Shown: positions 30,120 through 43,151, numbered from the stretch's first letter. The stretch is DNA of 64,000 nucleotides from Cristatella mucedo (GCA_009760855.2 WPIO01000137.1:934001-998000), one strand, 5' to 3'. Notes: generated by a model from the sequence alone, not told the origin. A program made the numbers and translations.

Positions 30120-32040
30120 TATAAAAACACATTTTTTATATCGCTCTATGATAACTCAATTCCTTTCTAGGCACTTTATATTCGCTCCGTGGAAAGTATG
30201 CCCGGATGCTAATTGGTAGCTTGCTCAACGGCAACAAGCACAACATGGTTAGAGGTGACACGATCAGGGTCGCCATGCAAATAGGGTTAATAGCTACATG
30301 TACAGTTCCAGCACACGTGAGCACGAAAAGAACAAATTACATTGACCCGCTAGGTTTTTTGATAAATCATCGACGCATTTATAGCTTCTTTAGAACTGCT
30401 GTCAAGTCACGGGATGTCGCAACGTTAGTCAGAAGTGAGTTCTAATCTTTTGGAGCATACGACATAGAGGCACGGTCTCCAAAGCATTTGAAGTTCGTGC
30501 GAGGTACAGATAAACGATTACATTCCGAAAAGCGGGTCATACGATGCTCAGCCTTAACGGGGGTAGATCTGATATGTATGTTGGAGCCAAATAATGGAGG
30601 GACCGTAAAGTGGGTGACATATTCTTGAAGTCCATAGCCTGCATGATTGGGAGCCAGTGCTGGTCGGCAAGAAGTGGTGTGCTGTGGCAACTGTGACTCT
30701 GATTAACGGAAAAGCTTAGCTGCAAAGTCTTGTACAAACTTGGAGCCCCTGATTGCACAGGCCAGTAGACCAGCATGCAGAAATTTATAAGAGGCTATTT
30801 GGAATGTCATACATGATAGAATCAATGTCTAATTAGTATCCCTGTCTAAGAAAGAAAAAATTTAAGCAATGCTACGTAGCTAAAATAAGGCAGAAAAAAA
30901 GGTCACTTTGCCACAGGAAACCTAGATTACGGTCAGATTCAATTGGAGATATGCTAGAAGAGCCGATTTTGAGTGTTAGCCTTTCCGATTTCTGAATCTT
31001 ATTTATTTTACCTATAACTACTGAGCTGATTTTATAATCATTCAATTTAACAAAATTTGCTGCCAGCCATGAGCGGATTTCATCAATATATGCAGTGAGG
31101 GAGTCAAGATAATCTGACGATAATGTGCCGAGGGCTCAAAAAAGGGGATCAACAAAGGTTCAGGTACCGTCATCCGCGCATAGAGAGGTTACATCCGGTT
31201 ACAGCCTGGATTGGACAGCTTGGATGCTTCATTGGCAAGAGGAAGAGTATACATCGTTAACAGAACGAGACCGAGCACGAAGTCTGAGGTACCCCATGTT
31301 TCAGAGGTTCCTCTAATGGTCTTTGTCAATTCACATCAACACTCTGGAGTCTCCCACTGAGAAAAGACCTATTGCATTGCAGTGCTAGTAATGCCAAGGC
31401 GAGATGAGAAGTGCTCAAGATATTCTTGGTGATTGATAGAATCAAAAGCTGCTGAAAGATCGAGCAAAACAAGCAGAGATACACTACCTAAGTGTGAATT
31501 CCTAAGTAGGTCGTTGTACACCCGAAGCAATGCTGACTCAACGGAGTGATTAGCTCTAAACACAGACAGGAACATACTAGCAAGGTTTGAAGTTTCAATA
31601 TATAAGTTCAGTTGGTCTGCCACGACTCGACCCAGTGTCTTTGATAGGAACGGTAGAAGAGAGACTGGGCGGAAGTTTCTCAAGTTCTCACCGTCAAGTG
31701 TTGCTTTCTTAAGTAGTGGCCTAACAACAGCCCTTTGAAAGGTGGCGGGACGTAAGCTGAGGCTAATATCATTTCATGTTAGTTATGCATGGCAGCAGCA
31801 CACCCATGCATCGTAGAAGCAGGACAGTGGGAATAGGATGTGGACTAGTAGTTGTCTTCTTTGATTGGGATATAAGCTTCAGGACGAGGCTACTAGTGGC
31901 AGCCTTGAATGTAGACATTGAGTTGCTGCATGGAATTGAGGAGCAAGATGGCAGAGGAATGATGATACCCTAGGCATGAAATTCCTCTTCCTGTCAATCT
32001 AGTTTGCAAAGTAGCTAGAGAAGCGATCAGTTTGATCACC
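30120..32040 (-). mobile_element. old L2-like LINE, 1.9 kb
   Basis: On the minus strand the 3' UTR lies at 30120-30350. The C-terminal block is at 30442-30776 (FGDRASMSYAPK). The catalytic region is decayed at about 31100-31300. An open motif A segment at 31683-31369 reads RNFRPVSLLPFLSKTLGRV to [13 protein letters not shown]. Homology fades near the SSLPDDPRDDLAD region at 32040. The copy is clearly older than the 34-kb and 50-kb copies. Confidence 0.88.
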
Positions 32041-33328
32041 TCGCGACAGCGACCGGAAACCATTTTACATGGTTAGACGTAAGTTACCGTATCACCATGA
32101 AGTCGTAAGGAAGTCCTATCTGACCCCAGCACAGATACCGTATAATCAGCTTTATTCTTTTACATGTATGTTAAAGATTTAAGGACGTTTTAATTACTGC
32201 AGTTTCAATAATTACATGTTCTCACGATTTATATTTGGATAAATATTATTTTAGATCTGCAGGACCACTTAAATAATATTCCAGAACAGTCGTCCCTCGC
32301 TACTTCGCGGTTCAACTTTCGCAGCTTCCCTCTATCGTGTTTTTTGAAGAACTTTGATATTCAATAAAAAGTTGATCGAAATAGTGAAAATAGTATAGCG
32401 TGCGCTCGTCTGTCTGAGTAAATTATTCACCCATGTATAACAATTACGATTACTATTACTATAAGTATGGGACGAGGAAGAAGATATCGATGCACCTGCT
32501 CTAGATCCTGCACCACCTGAAGAATGAAGTCGGACCTTCAAAGGAGCCGTAACTTTGCTATTCTTGGCTGCTCTGCACAGCTCTTTATCTTAATCGCTTT
32601 ATCACCAAACGCAATATTTTCATAGTTTACTGTTTGTGCGTAAGACTTGTATGTGAATTTAAATGTACAATAATAAAAAAACGATTTTTGTAGCGTCTAA
32701 GATGTTTTATTTTCTCTTATTTTATGTAATATACTTAGTAATATAAGTGTAATGGTGACTAAATGGGTAGTCTTTCATTTCCGAAGGCATCTAATAATGT
32801 TAAAGGCCTTATTTAGAGGGTCATAAACAGGTATTCTATGATCTAACTACAAAAAATATTTGATTTATCAATGAAGAATCCTACTTTGGGGAAATACAGT
32901 CATTGTGGTAGAATCTGGAACGGGTTAACCACGATAATTATGGTAAACTGTATTTTGTTCCTCTTAGGAGGACATTTCTTGCAATTATGTAAATTCTATG
33001 TGTACGTATTTTTAGCTGAGATTGGGTAAAGTAATCCCTCATATTAGTAACTCTAGCACTATAATAATCTTTCTGGGAATGATTTTACACCTGAATGTTT
33101 TCGATTTACATATTTGTCATTGTTTTCTCTCTCACTCTCTGTGTCTCATGACCTAAAGGCATTTTTTATTATGAATAACAATATATTTTCTGGCAAATCC
33201 CAAACGTTACCTCATTGGTTATCATCGTCAAAAACTATCCGAGCTTTTATTTCTAGCCGATGACACACCTCTGCTTCGAAGCCTAGGTATACTTTGTAGC
33301 AGGTCGAGTTCAATGAATTCCCATATCA
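32041..33328. other. no gene seen
   Basis: AT-rich unique sequence. It separates two minus-strand LINE copies. Confidence 0.4.
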
Positions 33329-34198
33329 TAATATTAATAATAATAACAATAATAATACACTTGATAAAGCACCCTCAGAGAACGCAATGTCTCTCTAGGC
33401 GCTTTACATTTACTGCAAAGGGAAATGCAATTGAATGGTGAGTAAGATCGTGCTTGATAAGCAAATAAAATGAGCACCATGGTTAGGGCTGACATGCACA
33501 TGGTCAGTATGCAAATGTGGTTAGTGGCAGCATGCACAGTGTCAACAAGCATAAGCACATGAAGGACGAATCACAGGGACCCACTAAATGCTGTACTAAA
33601 TCGGTGTGTTTTTAAATTCTTTTTAAATTTGGTCAGGTCAGGGGATGTTCTCACGCAGGTTGGGAGGGAGATCCAGGCTTTGGGAGCATACGTACTCAAT
33701 GGACGGTCTCATAAGAATTTAAGGTTTGTATGGGGTATTTGTAGACTGTTGGATTCCGAAAAGCGGGTGGTACGATGCTTGGCCTGATGGGGGAGTATAT
33801 CTGACAGATAGGCTGGAGCCATAGAATGAAGGGACCTAAAAGTGAGCGACAAAACCTTGAAGTCAATCCGTTGCTTGACTGTTTGCCGGTGCAGGTCGGC
33901 GAGAAGTGGAGTAACGTGGCAACTGCGACGCTCACGACAGACAAGCCTACCTGCGAAGTTTTCGACCAGCTGCAATCGCCTGATCGCACATGCCGGTCGG
34001 CCAGGAAGCAGTGAGTTGCAGACGTCGAGACGGGATGTCACGAATGCATGGACCAACTTGAACGTGGTATGCCTATCTAAACAAACCCAAATTTTAGCAA
34101 CGTTTTGAAGCTGAAACTAGGCAGATTTGACTGTGGAGCTGATCTGGTCGTCTAACGAGAGGTCGCTTTGGAATATGACACCTAGATTTCGAGCTGAT

Positions 34199-35374
34199 TC
34201 AACAGGAGATATGCTGGCAAAGCCAATTTTGAGCGTCTGCCTTTTTGAATTCCTGAACCACAATGAGTTTACCCATAACTGGCAAGTTAGTTTTATCATC
34301 GTTTAATTTTAGAAAATTTGCTGCTATCCATGGGCAGATGACATCAATGCATGCAGCAAGTGAGTTAAGAGTATTTGAGTTGCTCGAAGGCTGTGAGGGA
34401 TCAAAGCAAAGGTACAACTGAGTGTCATCTGCATAGCAGTGAAAGCCTACGGTGTGCTTGGCAATCACATTAGCATGAGGGAGAGTATAAGCCGTGAATA
34501 GAACCGGACCTAGCATGGAGCCCTGCGGTACTCCATTTTTTAGAGGTACTTTAGATGATCTATGTCCATTCACGTCAATACTCTGGACTCTCCCACTGAG
34601 ATAGGACCTGAACCACTGCAGAGCAGTGCCAGTGATGCCCAGGCGAGATGAAAGGTGCTCGAGAGGAACTTTGTGATCGATGTTATCAAAAGCTGCCGAA
34701 AGATCGAGTAAAACAAGAAGAGACACGCAACCCATGTCTGCATTCCGAAGTAGGTCGTTGCATACCCTAAGCAATGCTGACTCTGTGGAGTGATTAGCAC
34801 TAAAGCCAGACAGGAACTTACTAGCAAGGTGTGAGGTTTCGATATACGAGTTCAGCTGGTCTGCCACGACCCGTTCCAGTGTCTTTGATAGGAATGGTAG
34901 AAGGGAGACTGGGCGGTAGTTGCTTGTGTTCGCGTGGTCTAGTGTCGCTTTCTTGAGAAGTGGTCTGACTACAGCATCTTTGAAAGGTGCTGGAACATGA
35001 CCTGAGGCTAACGACATATTAATGATGCTGGTTATGCATGGCAGCCGTAGATCAATGCAATGCATGAGCAGGACGGTGGGCATTGGGTCCAGAGGACTTG
35101 TTGTCTTCCTTGATTGAGATACAAACTTTAGGACTAGATCACTAGTGACCTGCTTAAATGCAGACATTGAGGGGCAAACAGGAACCGAGGAACAGCATTC
35201 TAGTGGGGAGGTTGTCGTCGCAGGGATGGATTCCCCGATCTTGTCCATCTTCAGCACAAAGAATTGAGAGAAGCAATCGGCTAGATCATCACGAGGATCA
35301 TCAGGTAAGGAGCTGATTTGGAAACGGTTGAGGAGATCTTTTATTGTCGACATCAGCATTTTTGGATTGTGCAT
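34199..35374 (-). pseudogene. LINE reverse transcriptase segment (391-aa open frame)
   Basis: This is the largest intact part of the minus-strand LINE ORF. It contains DDLADCFSQFF, the fingers block NYRPVSLLPFLSKTLERVV, motif [14 protein letters not shown], motif B GVPQGSMLGPVLF, and motif C CYADDTQLYLCFD with both catalytic Asp residues. It loses frame just after the block ending VMGKLIV, so the C-terminal domain (34056-33709 and neighbouring frames) is separated. It would not make a full protein. Confidence 0.9.
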
Positions 35375-35527
35375 CTGTGATTCAACAAAATGTCTATAGA
35401 AGCTAGACTTGGCCTTTGCTAGGATCGATCGGTACGACCTACAGTAGTCTTCATACGCCTGTCGGTGGACAGTTAGTCCGGATCTTTTGTTTGCTTTTTC
35501 AAGCTTTCGTTTAATAGACCTGGCTAG

Positions 35528-36190
35528 TTATTTGTCTGTGGTAAACCATATGCCGTCCCGGCGGGGGCGCACAGTGTGCTTTGTCAGAGGTGCAAACTGG
35601 TCGAGTGTGTCAGCTAATGTCGTGTTGTAGTTATCTACCAATGTCGACAGATCGGAGGGAGGACTAAGCAGCAGAGGTGAAGCAGATATTCTTGCACGGA
35701 GAGCATCGATGTCAAGGGTCTCGAGGTTTCGCGATTCACAGCTTATTTTAGAGGAGGATGCGGGCACACACTGTAGATTGAATGAGATCTGCATGTGATC
35801 AGATAAGCAGGATTTGGTAGTAATTGGTGATGACAAAGTGCAGTTGTATGAGAAAATCTGGTCGAGTGTGTGACCCTTAATATGGGTAGGGCCATGCACA
35901 TGAGCCACAAGAGACAACGAGTCAGTCAATGCACGACATTCAGTGCTGAAAGCGTCAGATAAGTTATCAAAGTGAACGTTGAAATCACCCATAACGAGGA
36001 AGAATCGATTTCTTGCACACAGAATCAAAATGAGATCGGAAAAATCTGAGATAAAGGAGGATTTGGTACCTGGTGGGCGATAGACTACTGCCACTATCGG
36101 TAGCTTGTTTTCGGGTGAGACCAAGACAATTGATTCAAAAGACTGCTTCGAGGGTATGGCAAATGGCTTGAAGTTGAATTGCGAGGGCAC
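35528..36190 (-). pseudogene. LINE APE-type endonuclease, C-terminal part
   Basis: This 220-codon frame contains IVAVVYRPPGTKSSF, the active-site GDFNVHFD and LSDHMQISF motifs of apurinic-type endonucleases, and the linker to the reverse transcriptase (ADTLDQFAPLTKHTVRPR). The N-terminal part with ACLWNPRSMCNKP and LLALTETWLKS lies in another frame at 36548-36261, so the domain is split by at least one frameshift. Confidence 0.9.
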
Positions 36191-37059
36191 GATAATAGCA
36201 ACTCCACCTCCAGTTTTGATTGATCTAGGGGGTGTGAAAGAACGAGAAACCAGATGAGGTTCAATCTTTAATCGTCGGGCAGTTCATCGATTTCAGCCAA
36301 GTTTCAGTTAGGGCGAGCAGGTCGATACCATTTTCAGAAATGAGGTCGCCCAATACCACAGGTTTATTGCACATTGAGCGAGGATTCCAAAGGCAAGCAT
36401 TAAGTCTGGCCGACGGAGTTACAACAGGCCTGATGACCACTAAGTTAGCAAGATTTACAGTGATGCATGTGGTGGAGCATGCTGAGCGGTTTGAGACAAT
36501 GCTAGGAATACTAAACGAGTGGGTACTCAGCTCGCAGTTCCTGCCCAATGCCCGGCGTCTGAGCAGGCGGTCCCTGCCACAGAGGCGGCTAGGTGCTTTT
36601 GGGGTGCTTTTCTTGTGTTAATGTATAGTTTATGAATCTTGGCAGCAACATTAAAATGTAGGAATGCATTTGATGCACGATGACGAAGCGATAGCAGCTG
36701 CTGACGATCATCACTAATGAGCCGGTTACTAGCCGCCGGCGTAGCTAAGGCATCAGCAGGCGTGGGAGACTCAGCAGCCCCAAGCGATAAGCGTTTAGAT
36801 GTCCGTAGGCAGGTAATTTCTTAGGCGCTACGGTCAAATAACTCTCAGAATTACTTTAAACAGGTCTTAGCTGTATCGTTTCCGTATACGAAGTTTGCAA
36901 GAACCATGGTTTTTGGAAGAATTCTGCAACGAACACTAATGCAAGTTAGAACGCTCTATGTCAGGAGGCAAGCAGGATGTACTGCTGATATTAGCCGTGT
37001 GAAGTGTAAATTCTACAGCTGTACAAAACTTACTTCTTAGGAGTTAGACGTTTTTGAAT

Positions 37060-37300
37060 AAAAAATTATAAATCTAGCCCTCAAAATGAAATCGACTGCT
37101 GCATATTACTTGTAGTATCTGCATGCAATCTGCTTGTACTTTCCAACAAAGGCTTTTCACTTGATGACATCATTAGCTCTGCATTCATTCCATTTTACCT
37201 AGTTTCTGCTGCATAACATTTTAAGAGTTCGGGTTTCTTAGATGAAAGACCAAAGCTAACCTGGTCCGTAGAAAATGATGTCACGTCTGAATTTTGGTAT
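37060..37300 (+). mobile_element. very decayed L2-like LINE fragment
   Basis: TTCACTTGATGACATCATTAGC, CTGCATAACATTTTAAGAGTTCGG and TTAGATGAAAGACC follow the order of the LSLDDHISS and LHNIAKIRACLDKD codons in better copies. Only this block is recognisable. Confidence 0.65.
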
Positions 37301-38805
37301 TTCGCAATTGCCAGGCCTTTCAGCTTTCGAGGGACAAATATTGAGAGTGCGACTCTTAAGCTTAGTCTGCCTGACATTGCTTATGAAACTGCTGCATTAC
37401 ACCACTGATCCGTTCAGGCATGCAAATGTGTAGGGCACTTTAAGACAAACACAAAAAAATGATCTAGCCATTGCTTACCCTCTTTTTAGTGTGTCACATT
37501 CCCGCTCTCGCTTTTCGTCACTGGCGTCACTCCAAGTTGAGTTCTAGCCTTGTACCGAACGGTAGCTGTGAGGCACGCAGTATTCGATACACTCGCACTA
37601 GAGATGCAGCTATAGTTTGCGATAGCAGCATGGCAGCACTTCGACTGTGCAGGCAAGTTTTTGGATATAGTTAGGCTTCGATCTTTCGTATAAACTGGTC
37701 GCCGGAAGGCGGCCATGAAAAAGGTAGCTCATAAAAGTGAGCATCGAGCGGTAATGTCATTATTCTCACCAATAGGCGCCATTCCAATCGAACGCATAAG
37801 GGTTGGGATTCTGGCTGTTTGCAAATGGTTACGTAATACTGGTCAGTCCTGTCACTAAACGCTATAAATGTTGGCCAATGCTGCAATAGTAAGGTATTCA
37901 AGACAGCCATTTGGCATTATGAGGTGACTATTTGAACCCTAAGAGAAGGTCAATGTTGTGGGAGAGACAATGACATTCAGCCCCTCATGAACTGATTTGC
38001 AGGCTGGCTGACTTGACTGCCTGCGGCATTGTTGCAATGCCCTTGGTGGCTTGGCGGAGGAGGCTACGGAGGAGCCGCTCGCCAGGTAGCTTAGCCGCAC
38101 TGCCGAGTAAGGATTTATGTGAACTAAGGCACCTGTCGCTGTGTAGGTCGCCTCGCCTATCTCACCTACCTCGCCTATCTCGCCCTATCTCACTTCACTC
38201 ATGAGTAGCCAGCACGTTAGTGTGAGTCACGCAGAGAAACTGAGCTCAAATGGGAAATTTGAACGGGCTTGATTCGCAAGCAAAAATTGCCGTCGGGTAT
38301 CTAGTTCAGCGTTATTCTTGCTCTCGCAGCGATAACGTGCCGACGAAAAGACGCGAACCTCGCTCTGTATACTGAGTGCTGCTAGCGAAAAATAGCAAGC
38401 AGCGCTAGTTTAGGCCGGCGACTCAGCAGTCACCCAAGTATCTAGCCTAGCTCTAGCGAGGTAATTTAACCTGGAACTCTCCTCCATCCGTACCATAACA
38501 ACATTTTTTTTAAATTGCTTTGGTAGAAGCAGAAAAAGTCATCTTAATTGGCCGTAGTTTTGCTTGCTACTTGGGGTACCTAAATAGGAGATAATTTGAT
38601 GGCAGAATAGAGTCAACTAGATTACTTATTCACCCTGCGTCTAACGTCGGTCGCTTAAGCTTTTGGCAGACTAGGCAACTTAGTAATTTTTTTCGATCGC
38701 ATCTAAGCACGGCCCAGTGATGGTCAGGCTGAGATGAGGGTTACGGTTCTCGCAGCTTGGAGGCAAGGCTAGCCAGAGCCCGGTGACCGGATGAGAGCTT
38801 AGCAT
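37301..38805. other. no gene seen; small minisatellite
   Basis: The sequence is mostly unique. A short tandem repeat of CGCCTATCTCACCTAC-like units lies at about 38146-38195. No open frame has recognisable content. Confidence 0.4.
38146..38195 (+). repeat. short TCGCCTATCTCACC minisatellite
   Basis: Three or so imperfect units of TCGCCTATCTCACC and variants. Confidence 0.6.
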
Positions 38806-40090
38806 ACACTTACTGCAGCTCCGAGGTCAAGGACGTGCTGGACGAGGCAGCACACCACCAAAGGATTGCTTTGGAAATGAAACTTGTCGGTGAGCGACTC
38901 ACCACCCGGACAATGCAAGGTAGATCGCCCGAGCCCAGGATGTAGAGGCTTCGCACGTAGGGCCAACTATGGCACGGAAGGCCAGATCCTCGCCACGACG
39001 TGGCTCTCACCGCTTCGTCACTGATGGTACCTCCTTCTCTGGGCGAGTTTGGCTGAGTAAGCAGTGTGGCGTCCAAGTGCTCTTTCGGCGCTAGCTTGTA
39101 GCTGAGCCATGTGTACAGCTTGCCTGCCTAGCCATCGCTGTTCGACGGGTACTCAACGAACGCTCGGCCGAAGGCGCCGTTTGCCGAATTCTCCACAATG
39201 CAGACGTTTCGCGGATCCGGTGGCTTTGACCGCCCTGGCTTCGTTCATGGCACAGTTTGATTGATGTCCGTGTACTGACACCAGTGCACATAGCTCTGCC
39301 TTCTGAAGTTGAACGGTGCCGTTTAGCGATTCGGATACAGCCTTTGAAGGCTCCAACTACGACTGTGAGCTTGCAGTTCACTTTCAGCAGCAGCTCCTGA
39401 CTGGCCACGTTGAAAAAGTAGCACCACCTGAGGGGCGACGCGAGTGCTGCCCTCACGCACTCCAGGTCGGCCTTGAGCTACGAAGTGCTCCCGTAGACGA
39501 AGTCCATGTCGAGGGGCGCCATGGGCACGTTGGGCAGGCACTCGTCGAGGCGGCGCATGGCGAAGACCGATTCGGCCTGAGAGCGGCCGTCGACCGTGCA
39601 GGCAGTAGCTGTTCGGCGCATAGATGACATGAAGCAGCAGCCAGACCTGGGTGGCTTGTGTGCACGCGGCGCGCCCCGAGTGCGAGTTGGAAGTCGCTCA
39701 ATACTATCCCCAAGACTGGCTGCCGAGGTTTCGGTCGCGATATCACTCCAAAAACACATTGACGCACGAATTGGAACCAGTGAATACTCGCAATGTACTC
39801 GCTTAACCGTTAGCCAGTCACCAGCAGATGGTTCGGGCGCGTTCCCGGTAGTGGGCCAGCCCGTCGACAGGACGACGAGTCAATATCTACATTGAAGACT
39901 GCTGCAGACGCGTCGGAAACCGTAGTGGGTAAGTTGGTCGCCAGGAGGGGGTTAACTGTGGCGATCGGTGGTATCGCGACGGGAACGAAAGAGACGATGA
40001 CGAGCTCCACTGGTTTCAGTAACAGCAGCAATAGCAGCAGCAGAGCTTCGAAAGAATCCAGGGCCTTTCGTGGCCGAAGCCCCGGAGTCG
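38806..40090 (-). pseudogene. GT14 (Branch domain) pseudogene C, frameshifted
   Basis: A complete but decayed relative of the two intact GT14 genes reads leftward. The probable N-terminus has a leucine-rich, anchor-like segment (about 40060-39960). A remnant of the region with the family FWC/DRD signature lies at about 39750. CLPNVPMAPLDMDFVYGS (39545-39490) is in one frame, and RWCYFFNVASQELLLKVN (about 39430-39370) is in another. APKEH (about 39095-39080), corresponding to the catalytic PEEH, has Lys in place of the first Glu but keeps the second. GDLP (about 38930-38920) and TDKFHFQSNPLVVCCLV (38890-38835) end the domain in further frames. At least four frame changes and a stop after VYGSTS make it non-coding. 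Gaps between blocks are small, so decay was by point mutation and indels, not insertion. Confidence 0.85.
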
Positions 40091-41452
40091 ACCAAAGGCA
40101 GCCACGATGGCTGGCTAAAGAGCGATCGATGTCTGATAACAGCTAACGAGCCTCTGCAGCCGCTAGGGACATTCAATTGATCCAGCGAGCAAACTCCTGA
40201 GCTCTGCATGGCCAGGTGAAAGGGACCGGGCTAAGAGGTGACTGACTGCCCCCTGCTGGAGGTGCACTAGCGCCTGCAGATCCTTCCGCCGATCGAAGCA
40301 CCAGCGACGGGTCATACGACGAGTGTGCTCCGACTCGTCATACACCAGTGCTTTAAAGGTGCCCACTTCCAACTCGGCTGCTTCTCACCATCAGTTCAGT
40401 GATGCCTGCAGGCTCGAGAAAAACACCGTCGGAATCCCTTCAAATGGTCCCACAGGCGGGTCGCCGTTCGCGACTTGAGATATGAAGGCTAGATCTCGCT
40501 ATTCAAACAGAATGACGACGGACAGGCAATCATCTATCGAGATATCTCGCTGCGATGCAGGAACGTTGCTCGAGCGTGGAAGAAGCACGAAAGACGTGCT
40601 CGTTCTCGTTTTCTCTCTCACATTCTTTTCGTTGCTAGACTCGCTGTCTCCCCTTAACTCTTAGATCCTGCCGAGCTCAATCGTTTCTGAAGCAAGACGA
40701 TCCATGGTCCCTATAGTCAAATATATCTAATTCACCAGTCCTCTTCATAAGCACATACAGACCTGGCGCCGGTGCTGGCCTTTTCCGTTTATAACATCAG
40801 CATTCTTGAATGGAAGTAAAACGTTGGCAATACTCGAAAATGGGACGAACCATCTGCGACTTGTGCGACATACCAAAAGCATATAATTTCACTAAAAAAG
40901 ATAGAGCAAAAGCATATGGGGATCGGCCGTGCACATTCCTACCTTAATGGCCGACATGGATGTTTTACCCTCACCTCAACCGTCCTGGTGCAAACAGCAC
41001 GATAGGCTTTTGATGCCGAAGTGCGAGGCATCAGGAAGCCGTCAGAAAGGAGTTATAGCAATTGTATGCATTCAAGACTCTGCGGCCGAAGGAGCTCGAC
41101 AGCTCAACAAATGTCAACGTCCAAGCCGGGTAAGTTTTGCTCCACGAATAAACATTGCAAAATCGCTTGCTGCGAAGAACCCAAGCGACTTGGCTGGAGC
41201 CTCGAAACCCGGTTTTGCCGCCTAAGCGAGGCTTAGCATGGGCGATTAGGCGTTCCGTTTGCTTAGTGCAGCTGGAAATTAATCCGCTTGCACTGGTGTC
41301 CAAGCGAACGCCCTGTAAAGCGGCAAATGACCCGCAGTTTTCGATAGTGGATAATTCAATCTGGGTCAAAGTAGCTCTTCACTGAGCAGCCCATCGTATG
41401 CCAGTGGTCTTTCAGCAATATATATATATATATTATTTATATATTAAATATA
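40091..41452. other. no gene seen
   Basis: The left part may include the old promoter of GT14 pseudogene C. Two or three overlapping frames of 70-112 codons near 40929-41385 have no recognisable motif. An AT-only stretch lies at 41416-41458. Confidence 0.35.
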
Positions 41453-41622
41453 TATTAACTCATTTAACAGCCTCTTTTTGTATAGCCACAGAAGAGCCTT
41501 TACGGCTTTCACCACAGCTTGCAGTGGCGATAAAGGATCGCCCACCGCTGGATTCGAACCCACAATCTCGATCCCGAGGTCGTGAAAGGCAACCGCTTTA
41601 CCTAGTTTAGAACTCGGTGCCA
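41453..41622 (-). mobile_element. tRNA-derived SINE, copy 4
   Basis: On the minus strand an A-box-like ACTAGGTAAAGCGGTTGCC and a B box GGTTCGAATCC (41550-41560) are followed by the family body GGGCGATCCTTTATCGCC and the tail CTATACAAAAAGAGGC and GTTAAATGAGTTAATA. It is one of the two best-preserved copies. Confidence 0.82.
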
Positions 41623-41700
41623 CTTTATGCAGCACACCTATGGCTGCGGCTCGGGTGTGCACCTTTTGCAGCACACCTCTGGCTTCGGTGCAGGTGCAGG

Positions 41701-42293
41701 CCCAGGCTAGGTTTGGTTGGCTGGGACCGGTCGGCTATAATGAGGGTAAGGGTCACCGGCTAGGCCGAGTTCGGACCTATGGCATGGCCGGATGTGCGGT
41801 GGCGTGAGGTCAACGGGGCTTGGGTGGGAGAAGTTGGCCGAGTAAGTCGTGCTGCTGGAGGCTCCCGGCCTCGCCGTGTTATGCACCTGGATGGTTGCAG
41901 GCGTGCTCTGGCGACGCGGCCACGCACACAAGGCAACGAGTGCCCAAGGGCCGAGTGGAGCTGGATGGCAGGCTCATTGTTGAGATTTGTAAATTCCGCG
42001 TTTCCGTGTAGTGCGTTCGTGACCCTCCCCCTCTTGAGTTGGCGTCTATCGGTGGAGGCTCACGACTGTGATGGACATCAAATCCGACTAGCCAAGCAGT
42101 TACTCAGCAAGTCGGATCCTTTACGGTGTACGCTCGTACTGTCGGATTCGGAGTTGGTACAATGACAGGATTGTGGAAGCCGACTGACCGCCTAACTCGT
42201 TTGTCCACGCTTGCTTCGTCGTCTCGCGCCCCTGTAGTGTACTTTGTTTAGGACCCTTCCTGTTGACTTGTTTAGTTCCCCTGTTGTTGTTGG
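41701..42293 (+). repeat. unclassified interspersed repeat, about 0.6 kb, copy 1
   Basis: This segment is colinear with 53820-54438 on the other strand from CCCAGGCT-GG-TTGGCTGGGACC to CTGTTGTTGTTGGCG, with many substitutions but few large gaps. Neither copy shows a reverse transcriptase or transposase. One plus frame (41820-42011) encodes a peptide similar to that at 54300-54100 on the minus strand (shared SWPSKS, YAPG, QACSGDAATH and ELD words). It could be a solo LTR or a short non-autonomous element. Confidence 0.7.
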
Positions 42294-43036
42294 CGGCTAC
42301 AGGCACCGGTAGCATAAATCCTAACGGTTTTGGTGGTTGGTTTGGTTCGACACAACGCCTCAACAGACCGAAGATTCCACATGGGCCTGAAGTAGGGTAT
42401 ACTTACGACGATTGAAGCATCACATAATTTCACACTTTGCGAGCGTTCGATTTAGTCAGATTTGTTCTTTACTCGGGAGCTGTGGGTCAACAAAAAGAAG
42501 CTCAGTTCATTCGATGACTTTAATTACTTAGCTGAAGAAAAGCTTTATAGCGTACCAAACCTGTTTGCAGCGGGCATTAGAAGGATTTTCTGCTTAGGAT
42601 ACCAACTGACAGCAATCGCGTCCCGAAGTTTGAGCACCTTCCCACTGTGTCAACACATAGGTTGCTTTTGACCGATGTAGACAAAGTCTTGATGCTTAGA
42701 TGCAACTGCAAAGTTCAGGAAAAGGAGAGTCAGAATGTATGCTCGGTGGCGACTCTGCCATACATCAAGCCTATGTACAGCTTCTCAAAAGGTCGGAATT
42801 GCTCGCGGTCATAGCAAATTCGCAAGAATGCACTGTCATAGGCAGGCTGCCCTGGGCTAAGGTGGTTTGAAGCAATTTTTTGTAAGTCTTTTGGCTACCG
42901 AATGCGTACCAAAAGCCGCTTAGGCTGTGAACGCACTGAGCAAAACTCTCCTGCGTAACACCCATATAGTCTTTATGGCTTTGTGGAGCTACAAACGGAG
43001 AAAAATTACATTATATTATATTACATATCAATTTTT
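42294..43036. other. no gene seen
   Basis: The first 60 bp may continue the repeat above at low similarity. The rest is unique. Confidence 0.35.
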
Positions 43037-43151
43037 TATCCATCTATCCACCTATCTATCAATCCATCTATATATTTATCTATCTATCTATCTATCTATC
43101 TTATCTATATATCTATCTATATATCTATCTAGATATCTATCTATCTATCTA
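43037..43151 (+). repeat. (TATC)n microsatellite
   Basis: An imperfect TATC/CATC/ATAT array of about 115 bp. Confidence 0.95.

Larger units (their letters stand above)
33329..36973 (-). mobile_element. near full-length L2-like LINE, 3.65 kb
   Basis: This minus-strand copy is colinear with the full-length plus copy at 48340-51975, including its 5' end (CCTCCTGACATAGAGC on the minus strand, at about 36970). From 5' to 3' it has an untranslated leader, an APE-type endonuclease, a reverse transcriptase, a C-terminal domain, a 3' UTR with hairpin, and an (ATT)n-like tail at 33329-33357. There is no separate upstream ORF1. Several frameshifts split the single ORF. I could not identify a target duplication with confidence. 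Confidence 0.95.
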
